NCBI RefSeq assembly: GCF_030160275.1
Contig: NZ_BSOA01000049.1
Location: forward strand, 124,001 to 188,000
Source of the DNA: Dyella flagellata
Lineage (GTDB): Bacteria; Pseudomonadota; Gammaproteobacteria; Xanthomonadales; Rhodanobacteraceae
Direction: 5' to 3'
Length of the DNA stretch: 64,000 bases
Part shown: in pieces, positions 10,193 through 19,650 of the stretch
How positions within the stretch are numbered: position 1 is the first letter of the stretch
Layout: each line of letters begins with the position of its first letter
Program-made: the position numbers and the translations under genes
The notes under the pieces: model-generated
Told to the model about the DNA's origin: nothing
The model's input: the letters and a program-made list of their open reading frames with translations, nothing else
Database searches by the model: none

Positions 10193-11125
10193 TCAAAGGC
10201 TCCCCAGGGCCCGCCGCACCATGGTCGCGAACTTGGGCTGATCGAGCTTGAGCACCACCCTGGCCTGGGCCGGCCGGCCCAGGCGGTCGCCCCAATCCAC
10301 CACGGTAGCGCCACGGGTCAGGCGGCCATCCAGCTCCACGCCGACCCAGTGGCGCTCGCTGCGCACCACCACGGAAGGGTCGATGGCCACCGCCATCGCC
10401 AGCGCGTCAGCGGCAATCACGCCGCGCCGCCCACGTTCGCGATTGGTCTGGCGAGCCACCCCGAATACGCTGCCGAAGAACCCGGCACGATGGTCGCCAG
10501 CGGCCAGCCAATGGTCGAACTCATCCTCGTCGAAGGCATGCCGCAAGGTGAGTTCCCAATCGACCAGATCGAAGTCGGGAAAACTCTCGAACACCACATG
10601 CGCGGCCTCGGCGTCGAAACCGATATTGAATTCAGCCGGTATGCGACCAGTATTGCCGTGCCCGGTGACCGCGCCGCCCATGACCACAAGGCGCTTCACG
10701 CGCTGCGGCAACGAAGGATCCAGCCGCAATGCCAGTGCAAGATTGGTCAGCGGCGCCAACGCCACCAGGGTGATCTCGCCCGGACGCTCATGCGTCAGGC
10801 GCAGGATCGCCAGCGCAGCATGCTCGTTGGCCGCCGCAGTCCTGGGCTCCGGAAAACCGACGTCGCCCAAACCGTCATGGCCATGCACGAAGGCCGCGTC
10901 TTCCTCGGGCAAACGCACCAACGGCGTTGGACAACCGGCAAACACCGGCGTGGTCGCTCCAAGCAGGTCCACCAAGGTACGCGCATTACGTGCGGTATGC
11001 GCAAGACCAACATTGCCGGCCGCGATGCTCAGACCGAGTACGTCGGCATGCTCGTGCGCCATCAGGATGGCCAGGGCGTCGTCTACGCCGGGATCAGTGT
11101 CGATCAGGAGTTGCGGCTTGCTCAT
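10193..11125 (-). CDS. Inosine-uridine preferring nucleoside hydrolase family protein
   Basis: Hydrolyses the N-glycosidic bond of ribonucleosides in salvage (family function). 310 aa. The N-terminal calcium-binding signature DTDPGVDDALAIL is intact (residues 9-21), as are VALAPLTNLALAL, a VVMGGA motif and the FNIGFDAEAA substrate loop. The C-terminal segment reads AADALAMAVAIDP: the Ca-ligand Asp is kept, but the His seen in the HDP version of IU-nucleoside hydrolases is replaced by Ala, so specificity or catalysis may differ. It lies 46 nt before recG on the opposite side of a short gap and may share its transcript. Confidence 0.88.
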   Translation of the reverse strand: MSKPQLLIDTDPGVDDALAILMAHEHADVLGLSIAAGNVGLAHTARNARTLVDLLGATTPVFAGCPTPLVRLPEEDAAFVHGHDGLGDVGFPEPRTAAANEHAALAILRLTHERPGEITLVALAPLTNLALALRLDPSLPQRVKRLVVMGGAVTGHGNTGRIPAEFNIGFDAEAAHVVFESFPDFDLVDWELTLRHAFDEDEFDHWLAAGDHRAGFFGSVFGVARQTNRERGRRGVIAADALAMAVAIDPSVVVRSERHWVGVELDGRLTRGATVVDWGDRLGRPAQARVVLKLDQPKFATMVRRALGSL

Positions 11126-11171
11126 CTAAGCATCAATGCTCGTGTTGGAACTGTCGCAAGCTACCTGCTTC

Positions 11172-13286
11172 TCAGGCGCCTGCATAGCGCGCCGCGCCGC
11201 CGATCCAGCGCTCGATCAGGCGCGCCGCATGCTCCGCATGGTGCGCCAGCATGTATTCGCCCACCTGCTGCACCGCCGGCAGCAAATGCGCATCGCGCGC
11301 CAGGTCGGCCATGCGGAAACTCAGCTGGCCGGTCTGGCGCGTGCCCAGCACTTCGCCAGGGCCGCGCAACGCCAGGTCCTTTTCGGCGATACGGAAACCA
11401 TCATTGGTTTCACGCATCACTTGCAAGCGTTCGCGCGCGAGCTGTCCCAGCGGCGGCTGATAGAGCAGCACGCAGTTGGAGGCAACCGCACCACGACCCA
11501 CCCGCCCACGCAACTGATGCAGTTGCGCCAGCCCGAGGCGTTCGCTGTTCTCGATGACCATCAGGCTGGCGTTGGGCACGTCCACACCCACTTCGATCAC
11601 CGTAGTCGCCACCAGCACCGAGAGCTCGCCGGCCTTGAACGCATCCATCACCGCCTGCTTTTCTTTCGGCCTCATGCGTCCGTGGATCAGCCCCACCTGC
11701 AGCTCATCCAGCGCATGCGAAAGTTCCGCATGCGCTGCCTCGGCAGCCTGCGCGCGTAGTTGCTCGGATTCTTCGATCAGGGTGCACACCCAGTAGGCCT
11801 GGCGCCCCTCCAGGCAAGCTAAGCGAATGCGTTCAATGACTTCGGTACGGCGAGCATTGGAAATGGCGATGGTCTGCACCGGCGTACGGCCAGGCGGCAG
11901 CTCGTCGATGGCGGAAATGTCCAGATCGGCATACGCGCTCATGGCCAGCGTGCGTGGAATAGGGGTCGCCGTAAGCACCAATTGATGCGGTGCGAGCTCC
12001 CCTTCCAAGCCCTTGTCACGCAAGGCCAGGCGCTGCTGCACACCGAAACGGTGCTGCTCATCGACGATCACCAGACCCAGCCGCGCAAACGCGACCTCCT
12101 CCTGCATCAAGGCATGGGTGCCGATGACGATCGGCGCGCCCTCGGCCACACGCCGCATGGCCTGCTGGCGCGCCTTGCCCTGCTGCTTGCCCGCCAACCA
12201 TTCGACGTGGATACCCAGCGGCTCCAGCCAGTGACGGAAATTGCGCAAATGCTGTTCCGCCAGCAATTCCGTGGGGGCCATCAGTGCCACCTGGAAGCCC
12301 GCCTCGACGGCGGCCAGAGCCGCCGCACAGGCCACCGCCGTCTTGCCGGAACCGACATCGCCTTGTACCAGGCGCAGCATGGGGCGCGGCTGAGAGATGT
12401 CCGCGCTGATTTCCTGGATGACACGCTGCTGCGCTTGGGTCAGCTGGAATGGCAGCGATTGCCGCCAGCGCTGCCGTAGCATGCCGTCACTGCCCAATAC
12501 CGGCGCGCGGCGCTCGCGCACGGCAGCGCGCAAGCGCTTCAAGCTCATGTGTTGGGTGAGCAACTCTTCGAACGCCAAGCGCTGCTGGGCGGGATGACGG
12601 CCTTGAAGCAGCTGGTCGATGCGTGCGTCGGGCGGCGGCCGATGCACGTACAACAACGCCTCGCGCAGCGAAGTCAAACCGAATTTCGCGCACAACGCCG
12701 TTGGAATCAGCTCCAGTTCGGCTTCGGCAGGCAAGCGTTGCAGGGCCTTGTCGATGACCCCTCCCAAGCGCTTCTGCCCCAAACCTTCGGTGGCCGGATA
12801 GACCGGCGCGAGCCGTTCATCAAGTTCGACCGGTGCATCTTCGGCAAGTCGCCGATACTGCGGATGCACCATCTCCAGGCCGGCATTACCCTGGCGGACC
12901 TCACCGTAGCAAAGCACACGCGCACCCACGCGGAACTGCTCTGCCTGCGCCCGATTGAAATGAAAAAAACGCAGCAGCAGCGTTTGCATCGCGTCGTCGC
13001 CGATCGCCACCTTCAGTTGCGGGCGATAGCGAAAGCCTTTCTCCACGGCCTCCACCACGCCCACCACTTGCGCGCGCATGCCCGGACGCAAATCCGCCAG
13101 CGGCGTCAGGTGCGTACGATCCTCGTAGCGCAATGGCAGATGAAACCAAAGATCTTGCGCACGATGCAGGCCGAGTCGCGCCAGCGACTCGAGCAAGGCG
13201 GGCCCGACACCGCCGAGCGCGGTCACCGGCAGCTTGCCTACATCGCTGGTCGTCACCACGGCAATTTGGGGGTTAGGAGCGGCCAT
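11172..13286 (-). CDS. recG: ATP-dependent DNA helicase RecG
   Basis: Branch-migrating helicase that reverses stalled forks and processes Holliday junctions. 704 aa. Wedge/OB domain at about 60-150 (RYEDRTHLTPLADLRPG), then superfamily 2 motor motifs: Walker A GDVGSGKT, motif Ia MAPTELLAEQH, Walker B variant VDEQHRFGVQQR, motif III LTATPIPRTL, and motifs IV-VI including VATTVIEVGVDVPNA and QLRGRVGR. C-terminal RecG domain present. The recG-ridA-spoT-rpoZ order is typical of Xanthomonadales. Confidence 0.98.
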   Translation of the reverse strand: MAAPNPQIAVVTTSDVGKLPVTALGGVGPALLESLARLGLHRAQDLWFHLPLRYEDRTHLTPLADLRPGMRAQVVGVVEAVEKGFRYRPQLKVAIGDDAMQTLLLRFFHFNRAQAEQFRVGARVLCYGEVRQGNAGLEMVHPQYRRLAEDAPVELDERLAPVYPATEGLGQKRLGGVIDKALQRLPAEAELELIPTALCAKFGLTSLREALLYVHRPPPDARIDQLLQGRHPAQQRLAFEELLTQHMSLKRLRAAVRERRAPVLGSDGMLRQRWRQSLPFQLTQAQQRVIQEISADISQPRPMLRLVQGDVGSGKTAVACAAALAAVEAGFQVALMAPTELLAEQHLRNFRHWLEPLGIHVEWLAGKQQGKARQQAMRRVAEGAPIVIGTHALMQEEVAFARLGLVIVDEQHRFGVQQRLALRDKGLEGELAPHQLVLTATPIPRTLAMSAYADLDISAIDELPPGRTPVQTIAISNARRTEVIERIRLACLEGRQAYWVCTLIEESEQLRAQAAEAAHAELSHALDELQVGLIHGRMRPKEKQAVMDAFKAGELSVLVATTVIEVGVDVPNASLMVIENSERLGLAQLHQLRGRVGRGAVASNCVLLYQPPLGQLARERLQVMRETNDGFRIAEKDLALRGPGEVLGTRQTGQLSFRMADLARDAHLLPAVQQVGEYMLAHHAEHAARLIERWIGGAARYAGA

Positions 13287-13345
13287 TGCGACAAGACTAG
13301 CCGAGCGCGCCGACGCAGGCTGTCAGCAGTCCTCGCGGATTAGCT

Positions 13346-13729
13346 TCAGTCGAGCACCATGACGGCGTCCACTTCCACCTGCGCGGCCTTGGGCAAGCCG
13401 GAGACTTCGATGGTGGAACGTGCCGGATACGGCTGCTGGAAATACTCGCTCATCACGGCATTGACCGCGGCGAAGTTCGCCAGATCGGTCACGTAGATGC
13501 CGACGCGCACGACCTTTGCCAGCGAGCCGCCCGCCGCTTCAGCCACCGCTTTGAGATTGTCGAATACGCGACGCGTCTGCGTGCTGATGTCGCCTTCCAC
13601 CAGCGCGCCGCTGGACGGATCGAGCGGAATCTGGCCGGAGAAATACACGGTATTGCCCGCGCGTACGGCTTGCGAATATGGCCCGATGGCAGCGGGGGCT
13701 TGGTCAGTGGCGATGATGGTGCGGGGCAT
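13346..13729 (-). CDS. ridA: RidA family enamine/imine deaminase
   Basis: Hydrolyses reactive 2-aminoacrylate-type enamines released by PLP enzymes. 127 aa from ATG 13729 ([22 protein letters not shown]), with GGAAG upstream; a longer upstream reading has no homology. Conserved features are [23 protein letters not shown], the catalytic Arg region [11 protein letters not shown], and the C-terminal [22 protein letters not shown]. Located between recG and spoT, as in relatives. Confidence 0.96.
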   Translation of the reverse strand: MPRTIIATDQAPAAIGPYSQAVRAGNTVYFSGQIPLDPSSGALVEGDISTQTRRVFDNLKAVAEAAGGSLAKVVRVGIYVTDLANFAAVNAVMSEYFQQPYPARSTIEVSGLPKAAQVEVDAVMVLD

Positions 13730-13789
13730 GGGGATCTTCCATGGAAGCGGAACCGAAAGTGTAGCTCGCTTCTGGCCCCTCACTTCAAT

Positions 13790-13810
13790 CCGCTCCCCGG
13801 AGGGGAGCGG
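13790..13810. repeat. Small palindrome between ridA and spoT
   Basis: 9-bp perfect arms (13790-13798 and 13802-13810) with a GGA loop. It resembles the short dispersed hairpins common in Xanthomonadales intergenic DNA. There is no T-run, so it is a poor terminator. Confidence 0.5.
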
Positions 13811-13848
13811 GGGCGAACGCGAAAAGCACATTATTTGCCAATCCCAAG

Positions 13849-16020
13849 CTACAGCGGATACCGATACGCTCCGCTCACCACGCCCGTCCGCCGCACGCGC
13901 CGAATCACGTCGGCCAAGTGCTTGCGATTCTTCACCTCGATGGTGAACAGCAGGGTGGCGGCTGACAGGTCACGCTCGACGTATTCCACATTCTCGATAT
14001 TGGAATCGGCGGCCGCGATCGCAGCTGCCACGGTGGCGAGCACGCCCGGACGGTTGATCACCTCGATGCGCAGTTCAGCGCGGTAATCGCCCTGCACGTC
14101 GCGATCCCATTCGATGTCCACACAGCGCTCCGGCGAGGACTTGCGCAGCTCGTTCATGTTCGGGCATTCGGCGCGATGCACGACGATGCCCTTGCCCGGC
14201 GACAGGTAGCCGACGATCTCGTCGCCCGGCAGCGGATGGCAGCAGTTGGCAAAGCTCAGCACGCCGCGTTCGGCGCCGGTGATATGAATCTTTTCCGTCG
14301 GGTGCGTCATCGGCGCGCCACGCGCGGAGCCGGTGCCGCGCGCCGCCACCAGCTGGCCGGCGACCTGGTCGGGCATGCGGTTGCCCAGCGCGATATCAGC
14401 CAGCAGCTCCTCCAGGCGCTTGAGCTTGGCCTTGTGCAGGAATTTCTCCAGTGCCGCCGGCTGGATCGCATCGAGGCTGGTACCTAGTGCATCCAGCGCT
14501 CGATCGAGCATGCGGTGGCCGAAATCGACCGCATCTTCATGCTGCAGATGCTTCAGGTACTGGCGGATCGCAGTGCGTGCCTTGCCGGTGACCACGAACT
14601 CCAGCCAGGCCGGGTTGGGCACCGCCGAAGGCGCCGTGATGATTTCGACCAGCTGCCCGGATTCCAACCGTGTACGTAGCGGCAACAGCTTCTTGTCGAC
14701 CCGCGCTGCCACCGCGTGATCGCCCACGTCGGTATGCACTGCATAGGCAAAATCCAACGCTGTCGCGTTGCGCGGCAGCGAAAGAATGTCGCCGCGCGGC
14801 GTAAACAGATAAGTCTCGTCCGGAAACAGGTCGATCTTGACGTTCTCGATGAACTCCGCCGCGGACGGCGTGTTCGCCTGGCTGTCGGCCAGCGCGGAAA
14901 GCCACTCACGAGCACGCGCCTGCGCGCTGTTGGAAGGGCCGCTTTCCGTCTTGTAGGCCCAGTGCGCCGCTACCCCGCGCTCGGCCACCGAGTCCATTTC
15001 CTCGGTACGAATCTGTACTTCAATGGGTGCGCCGAATGGCCCGAGCAACACGGTGTGCAGCGACTGGTAGCCATTCGCCTTGGGAATGGCGATGAAGTCC
15101 TTGAAGCGGCGATCAACCGGCTTGTACAAGGCATGCACCACGCCCAGCGCCATGTAGCAGCTCATCGCGGTGTCCGTCACTACTCGGAAACCGTACACGT
15201 CCATCAACTGGGCAAAGCTTTTGTGCTCGCTGCGCATCTTCGAATAGATGCTCCAGGGCGACTTGATGCGTCCGACCACGCGCACCGGAATGCGATCTTC
15301 GACCAGACGCGCCGTGAGCGCGCCTTCGATACGGCCCATCGCTTCGCGGCGATTGCCCAACGCAGCGCGGATACGCTCGCTGATCACGCGATAACGATCG
15401 GGATGCCACGCACGGAAACCCAGGTCCTGCAGCTCCGCCTTGATCTTGTTCATGCCGAGCCGTTGCGCGATCGGCGCGTAGATTTCCAGCGTCTCGCGCG
15501 CTATGCGGCGGCGCGATGGTGGATCTTTCGCACCGAGCGTACGCATATTGTGCAAGCGGTCGGCCAGCTTGATCAGGATTACGCGCAGATCGCGCGCCAT
15601 CGCCAACAGCATCTTGCGGAAGCTTTCCGCGTCGGCCTCCTGGCGGCTGGAGAAGCGCATCTTGTCCAGCTTGGTGACCCCATCGACCAGCTCCGCCACG
15701 GGCTCGCCGAATTCGCCGGCCAATTCGGTACGGGTCAGCTCGGTGTCTTCCAGCGTGTCGTGCAGGATCGCCGCAATGATGGTTTCGGCATCCATGCCGA
15801 ACTCGGCCAGGATGCCGGCTACGGCAATAGGATGGGTGATATAGGGCTCACCACTCTTGCGCGTCTGCCCTTCATGCGCCGCCGCACCCACCTGGTAGGC
15901 GCGCAAGACCCGCGCGACCTGCTGCTCGGGCAAGTAGGCAAGGCGCTCTTTCAGCGCCAGCACGTAGGAGGGCATGGCGGACGTATCCTCGGTAGCCGGA
16001 TGCGTGGCCGCGGTAGTCAT
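13849..16020 (-). CDS. spoT: Bifunctional (p)ppGpp synthetase/hydrolase SpoT
   Basis: Makes and degrades the alarmone (p)ppGpp. 723 aa. N-terminal HD hydrolase domain (about 45-200) with [15 protein letters not shown] and HDTLEDT metal ligands. Synthetase domain (about 240-350) with [22 protein letters not shown] and [13 protein letters not shown] domain (about 395-455, [23 protein letters not shown]), then helical and ACT domains (about 645-720, [17 protein letters not shown]). Both catalytic halves look intact. It follows rpoZ, the standard pairing that tightly links transcription and stringent control. Confidence 0.98.
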   Translation of the reverse strand: MTTAATHPATEDTSAMPSYVLALKERLAYLPEQQVARVLRAYQVGAAAHEGQTRKSGEPYITHPIAVAGILAEFGMDAETIIAAILHDTLEDTELTRTELAGEFGEPVAELVDGVTKLDKMRFSSRQEADAESFRKMLLAMARDLRVILIKLADRLHNMRTLGAKDPPSRRRIARETLEIYAPIAQRLGMNKIKAELQDLGFRAWHPDRYRVISERIRAALGNRREAMGRIEGALTARLVEDRIPVRVVGRIKSPWSIYSKMRSEHKSFAQLMDVYGFRVVTDTAMSCYMALGVVHALYKPVDRRFKDFIAIPKANGYQSLHTVLLGPFGAPIEVQIRTEEMDSVAERGVAAHWAYKTESGPSNSAQARAREWLSALADSQANTPSAAEFIENVKIDLFPDETYLFTPRGDILSLPRNATALDFAYAVHTDVGDHAVAARVDKKLLPLRTRLESGQLVEIITAPSAVPNPAWLEFVVTGKARTAIRQYLKHLQHEDAVDFGHRMLDRALDALGTSLDAIQPAALEKFLHKAKLKRLEELLADIALGNRMPDQVAGQLVAARGTGSARGAPMTHPTEKIHITGAERGVLSFANCCHPLPGDEIVGYLSPGKGIVVHRAECPNMNELRKSSPERCVDIEWDRDVQGDYRAELRIEVINRPGVLATVAAAIAAADSNIENVEYVERDLSAATLLFTIEVKNRKHLADVIRRVRRTGVVSGAYRYPL

Positions 16021-16153
16021 GGAGTCACGACGCCCGTTCAGGCAATCGCCTCGCTGGACTGGAAAAGCAGAGAGCGGAGGCGCGACCCGCAGCTTGCCGA
16101 TCCGGTACGACCGGTTCGACTTTTACTGCACGGTCGACAACCGCCGCCATCCA

Positions 16154-16444
16154 TCAGTCATCTCCGCCTTTGGAGAGATCGTCGTCCACTTCCTGCGCAG
16201 CCCATTCCAGCGCCTCGCGCTCGGCGCGCTCGCGTTCGGCGCGATCGATCTCGTCGATGGTGACCTGATCGATGCGACGATCGGCGATTTCACGCAAAGC
16301 CAACACGGTGGGCTTGTCGTTGTCGGGGTTGACGGCCGGTTCGGCACCCTTGGCGAGCTGGCGGGCGCGTTTGGTCGCCATCAAAACCAGTTCGAAACGG
16401 TTGTCGACCACGTCGAGGCAGTCTTCCACGGTGATACGGGCCAT
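16154..16444 (-). CDS. rpoZ: DNA-directed RNA polymerase omega subunit
   Basis: Small subunit that folds beta' and forms part of ppGpp site 1. 96 aa. It begins [30 protein letters not shown], with [15 protein letters not shown], both hallmark segments. The C-terminus is acidic. Usually gmk immediately precedes rpoZ; here the mla locus separates them. Confidence 0.98.
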   Translation of the reverse strand: MARITVEDCLDVVDNRFELVLMATKRARQLAKGAEPAVNPDNDKPTVLALREIADRRIDQVTIDEIDRAERERAEREALEWAAQEVDDDLSKGGDD

Positions 16445-16789
16445 GGGAAATCCTTAAACTTATGAACTTTGGAAGGTCTGAAAAATCCGTCCTGGACTCT
16501 CCCAGACTCGCTGTGTGCAGCACATGTCCGCACCCAACTCACAAAAATCAAGCACTTACGCACTTGATTTTGAGCGATGCATCCTTGCATCGCGGAAGCC
16601 CTGAATTCATCAACGCTTCCTTTATACGGCCTTACAGTTTATCGGTCAGCCACTTGGCTGGCAATGCGAGTCACTCTTATCATGCCCGCCCGTCGCACGC
16701 CAGCTCGAAACTTTTGGGTAATCCGTGCACAATACAGAACTAGGAAGTACACATTTGTCATCCCCCCACCTTTTGCAGCGGACCCCCTG
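16445..16789. other. Divergent intergenic region rpoZ/mlaA
   Basis: 345 bp without a supported gene. It holds the rpoZ and mlaA promoters, which I could not place confidently, and two small inverted repeats: arms AATCAAG/CTTGATT spanning 16547-16570, and a hairpin with 8-bp arms at 16574-16593. Confidence 0.5.
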
Positions 16790-17659
16790 ATGCCTGCCCT
16801 GCCCCGTCTTGCCGCACTCAGCCGTCTTGTACCTGCGCTCGCCATGCTCACGTTGCTGGCTGGTTGCGCCATTGCTCCGCCTCGTACCGACGATCCGCTG
16901 GAGAAGTTCAACCGCAAGAGCTATGCCTTCAACATGGCGTTGGATAAGCACGTGCTGCGGCCGGTGGCGGTGGGCTACACCAAGGTCACGCCCAAGCCGG
17001 TGCAAACCTCGGTCAGCAACTTCTTCACCAACATCAAGCTGCCGATCAGCATTGCCAACAATCTGCTGCAGGCCCGCCCCAGCGATGCGATGACGGACAC
17101 CGGCCGCTTCCTGATCAATATGACGGTGGGCGTGGCCGGCTTCTTCGACCCGGCCACGAAGATGCAGATTCCACTCAAGGAAACCGACTTCGGCATCACC
17201 CTGGCCCGCTGGGGTGTACCCGAGGGCGACTACCTGATGGTGCCCCTGCTGGGCCCCTCGACCTTCCGCGACGTCTGGCAGTATCCGGTGGACGGCTACC
17301 TGTTCGACCCGATCAGCTATTTCGAGCGCAACCACAAGATCCACTGGGGCCAGTACTACATTCCCGAGGCGGTCTACTTCATCCAGATGCGTGCGCAGCT
17401 GCTCGACGCCGACAGCTTCCTGCAAACCGCCTACGATCCCTACGCCTTCGTACGCGATGCTTGGCGCCAGAACCGCTTGAACAAGATTTACGACGGCAAT
17501 CCGCCGGCCGATGTCATGCTGAAGCTGCAGCAAGGCCAAGGCTCGAACAACCAGAACCAAAACTTCGATCCTGCCGAACTGCTCAAGGAACAGCAGCAGT
17601 GGGAGCAGAAGCAAAAGCAGCAGAACAACTCCGGCAAGCCTTCCAGCGGCAACCAATAA
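16790..17659 (+). CDS. mlaA: Outer-membrane lipoprotein MlaA (VacJ)
   Basis: Outer-membrane component of the Mla system that removes mislocalised phospholipids from the outer leaflet and passes them to MlaC. 289 aa from ATG 16790, the start that places a type II signal peptide with lipobox LLAGC (Cys at about 25) at the N-terminus. Core family segments DDPLEKFNRKSYAFNMALD, NFFTNIKLPISIANNLLQ, GRFLINMTVGVAGFFDPA and a GDYLMVPLLGPSTFRD box are intact. The C-terminal 50 residues are Gln/Asn-rich and probably disordered. It converges on mlaFEDCB across a shared terminator, so all six Mla functions lie together. Confidence 0.97.
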   Translation: MPALPRLAALSRLVPALAMLTLLAGCAIAPPRTDDPLEKFNRKSYAFNMALDKHVLRPVAVGYTKVTPKPVQTSVSNFFTNIKLPISIANNLLQARPSDAMTDTGRFLINMTVGVAGFFDPATKMQIPLKETDFGITLARWGVPEGDYLMVPLLGPSTFRDVWQYPVDGYLFDPISYFERNHKIHWGQYYIPEAVYFIQMRAQLLDADSFLQTAYDPYAFVRDAWRQNRLNKIYDGNPPADVMLKLQQGQGSNNQNQNFDPAELLKEQQQWEQKQKQQNNSGKPSSGNQ

Positions 17660-17672
17660 ACGGCCATTGGCT

Positions 17673-17716
17673 ACAGACATGAAAAACGGGGCGCAAGCCC
17701 CGTTTTTCATGTCTGT
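17673..17716. terminator. Bidirectional terminator between mlaA and mlaB
   Basis: Perfect 20-bp arms (17673-17692 and 17697-17716) around a GCAA tetraloop, containing A5 and T5 runs at the base of the GC stem, so it can stop both converging units. Confidence 0.92.
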
Positions 17717-17732
17717 CCGTGCAGCGCCGGCG

Positions 17733-18041
17733 TCAGTGCAACAACGGCTCCACCCCGCAAACCTGCGCAAGCGCCTTCATGCCAGCCGGCACATGGGATA
17801 CCACCACTCGGCGCCCGCCCTGATCGGCTTCGGACAGGGCCGCCAGCACGCAAGCCAAACCCGCACTATCGCAGCTATCCACACCCGCTAGATCCAGCGT
17901 ATTGCGGTCGTTCTTGGCAAACGCACTGCGCATCGCCGCCAGCGCATTCGCCGCCGTGGCGAAATTCAACGTACCGGCTACGGATACCGTACCCGGCACG
18001 TCGGCATTCACCCGGAAATCACCTGACTTAGTCGGCGCCAT
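17733..18041 (-). CDS. mlaB: MlaB, STAS-domain protein of the Mla ABC transporter
   Basis: Cytoplasmic STAS protein that binds MlaF and stabilises the MlaFEDB complex. 102 aa from ATG 18041 (MAPTKSGDFRVN), overlapping the mlaC stop by 14 nt. The STAS core is visible: FAKNDRNTLDLAGVDSCDSAGLACVLAAL includes the conserved D-S-A-G loop at the start of the helix, followed by VVVSHVPAGMKALAQVCGVEPLL. Last gene of mlaFEDCB. Confidence 0.92.
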   Translation of the reverse strand: MAPTKSGDFRVNADVPGTVSVAGTLNFATAANALAAMRSAFAKNDRNTLDLAGVDSCDSAGLACVLAALSEADQGGRRVVVSHVPAGMKALAQVCGVEPLLH

Positions 18042-18720
18042 GGGCCTTGCTGCCCTTGTCTTGCTGTTCCATCTGCTGCAACGCCTTGTCACCCTGCGTT
18101 TCCAGCTCGGCGATCAGCTTGTCGAGACCTTCCTTCTTGATCTCGGCATCGACCTGGTTGCGGTAGTTGGTGATGTAGGAAATACCTTCGATGATCACGT
18201 CATACGCCTTCCACTGACCATCATTGGTCTGGTGGAACACGTAGTTCACCGCGATCTGCTTCTGGTCGTCGGTGGTCACCTGGGTCTTCACCACCGTGTA
18301 CTTCGGATTGACCTCGCCATTGAACGGCAGGACCTTCACGGTGCCCTTGGTGTAGCTCAGCAGGCCTTCCGCATAGCGGTTGGTCAGCGAGGTGTAGAAC
18401 GCCTTGGCAAAGCGCGCACGCTGTTCCGGCGATGCTTCCCGCGCATGCATGCCCAGCACCAGGATCGACGCCCAGTCGGTGTCGAAATGCGGCAGGAAGA
18501 TCTGGTTGATCACGGCGACCAGCTTGGGCTTGTTGTTCTGCAGTTGTCCCTTGTGATCGGCGATCTGCGTATCGAGCTGATGGGTGATGTCCTCCACGAC
18601 GGCCTGCGGCGACGAAGCGCTGGACGGCTGCGCGCTGGATGCGCTCTGCGCAAAAGCCGGCGCGACGGCTACAACGCTGCCCAGAGCGATGGCGGTGGCA
18701 ATAGCCAGATGACGCAACAT
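18028..18720 (-). CDS. mlaC: Periplasmic phospholipid-binding protein MlaC
   Basis: Soluble periplasmic shuttle that carries phospholipid between MlaA and MlaD. 230 aa. A classical signal peptide (about 1-24, ending APAFAQ) is followed by the MlaC/Tol-toluene tolerance domain with LPHFDTDWASILVLG, ARFAKAFYTSLTNRYAEGLL, VNYVFHQTNDGQWKAYDVIIEGISYITNYRNQ. The C-terminus is Gln/Lys-rich. Length and motifs are normal. Confidence 0.96.
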   Translation of the reverse strand: MLRHLAIATAIALGSVVAVAPAFAQSASSAQPSSASSPQAVVEDITHQLDTQIADHKGQLQNNKPKLVAVINQIFLPHFDTDWASILVLGMHAREASPEQRARFAKAFYTSLTNRYAEGLLSYTKGTVKVLPFNGEVNPKYTVVKTQVTTDDQKQIAVNYVFHQTNDGQWKAYDVIIEGISYITNYRNQVDAEIKKEGLDKLIAELETQGDKALQQMEQQDKGSKAHGAD

Positions 18721-18743
18721 GGATGACTCCTCGTAAAGCCGGC

Positions 18744-19613
18744 TCAGTGCTTGCCGGCAGGCTGATTGGATGAACCGTTGCCACCGGCGTTATTGCCGCT
18801 GGATGAACCATTGACCAGGAACTTGCCGATTAAATCCTCCAGCTGCACCGCCGATTGGGTCAGCACGAGCTGGTCGCCGTCCTTGAGCGAATTGGGCGAG
18901 CCGCCGGGCTGGATCGCAACATACTGGCCGCCGATCAAACCACTGGTGAATATGGCGGCGGCCGAATCGTCCGGGATCTGGTTGTATCGATTGTTGATGG
19001 CCATCGTCACCGTAGCGTCGAGCTTGACCGGATCGGCCTTCACCTCGGACACACTGCCGATGGCCGCGCCCGCCATCTTCACCGGCGCCCCCACCGACAG
19101 CGTGCCGATGTTGGTGAAGTGCGCGGTGACCTTGAAGCTGCCGCCGAAAGCATCGGCCGTGCCGCCGGCGCCGAAGAACTTGCCGAGCATCTCCTCCAGC
19201 GGCTGCGTCGATTTGGTCAGCGTCATATGCCCGCCGTCCGCCAGGTAGTTCTTGGCGCTGCCAAATTGCAGGCCCACGTATTGGTCGCCCAGCAGGCCGC
19301 TGGTGTAGATCACCGCGGTCGAATCGGCCGGAACCTGGTTGAATTTCCGGTCGATCGAGAGTTTGACGTCCGCCACGTCCTTGCCCGGCAACAGGGTGAT
19401 CGACTGCACCTGGCCGACGCGCACGCCCGCCACCTTCACCGGCGCGCGCTCCTTCAGCTGGCCGACGTTCGCAAATTGCGCGTCGACGGTGTAGCTCGCA
19501 CCCTGGTGGCTGTTGACGACCGAGGTCGTCTGCGTAGCGAGGTAAACCAGTGCAGCGAAACCGAGCACGATGAACAGGCCGGTGCCGGCGGCATAGGATT
19601 TTCTCTGGCTCAC
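18744..19613 (-). CDS. mlaD: MlaD with two tandem MCE domains
   Basis: Inner-membrane-anchored MCE protein of the MlaFEDB transporter. 289 aa from GTG 19613, preceded by GAGGA 8 nt upstream (VSQRKSYAAGTG). One transmembrane helix at about 10-27. MCE domain 1 covers about 41-135 (YTVDAQFANVGQLKERAPV, TSGLLGDQYVGLQ) with a following helix PLEEMLGKFF (138-147). MCE domain 2 covers about 160-254 (FKVTAHFTNIGTLSVGAPV, TSGLIGGQYVAIQ) with helix QLEDLIGKFL (257-266). The period is 119 residues. E. coli MlaD (183 aa) has one MCE domain, so this is an internal duplication of the whole periplasmic module. A Gly/Ser/Asn-rich tail ends the protein. Confidence 0.95.
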   Translation of the reverse strand: MSQRKSYAAGTGLFIVLGFAALVYLATQTTSVVNSHQGASYTVDAQFANVGQLKERAPVKVAGVRVGQVQSITLLPGKDVADVKLSIDRKFNQVPADSTAVIYTSGLLGDQYVGLQFGSAKNYLADGGHMTLTKSTQPLEEMLGKFFGAGGTADAFGGSFKVTAHFTNIGTLSVGAPVKMAGAAIGSVSEVKADPVKLDATVTMAINNRYNQIPDDSAAAIFTSGLIGGQYVAIQPGGSPNSLKDGDQLVLTQSAVQLEDLIGKFLVNGSSSGNNAGGNGSSNQPAGKH

Positions 19614-19650
19614 GGCAAAGTCCTCAGCAAAAAGCAATGGGTCATAAAGG

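Noticed and set aside
16577..16789. N-terminal extension of MlaA by 71 codons
   Set aside because: It would bury the lipoprotein signal peptide; ATG 16790 puts the lipobox at the expected distance.
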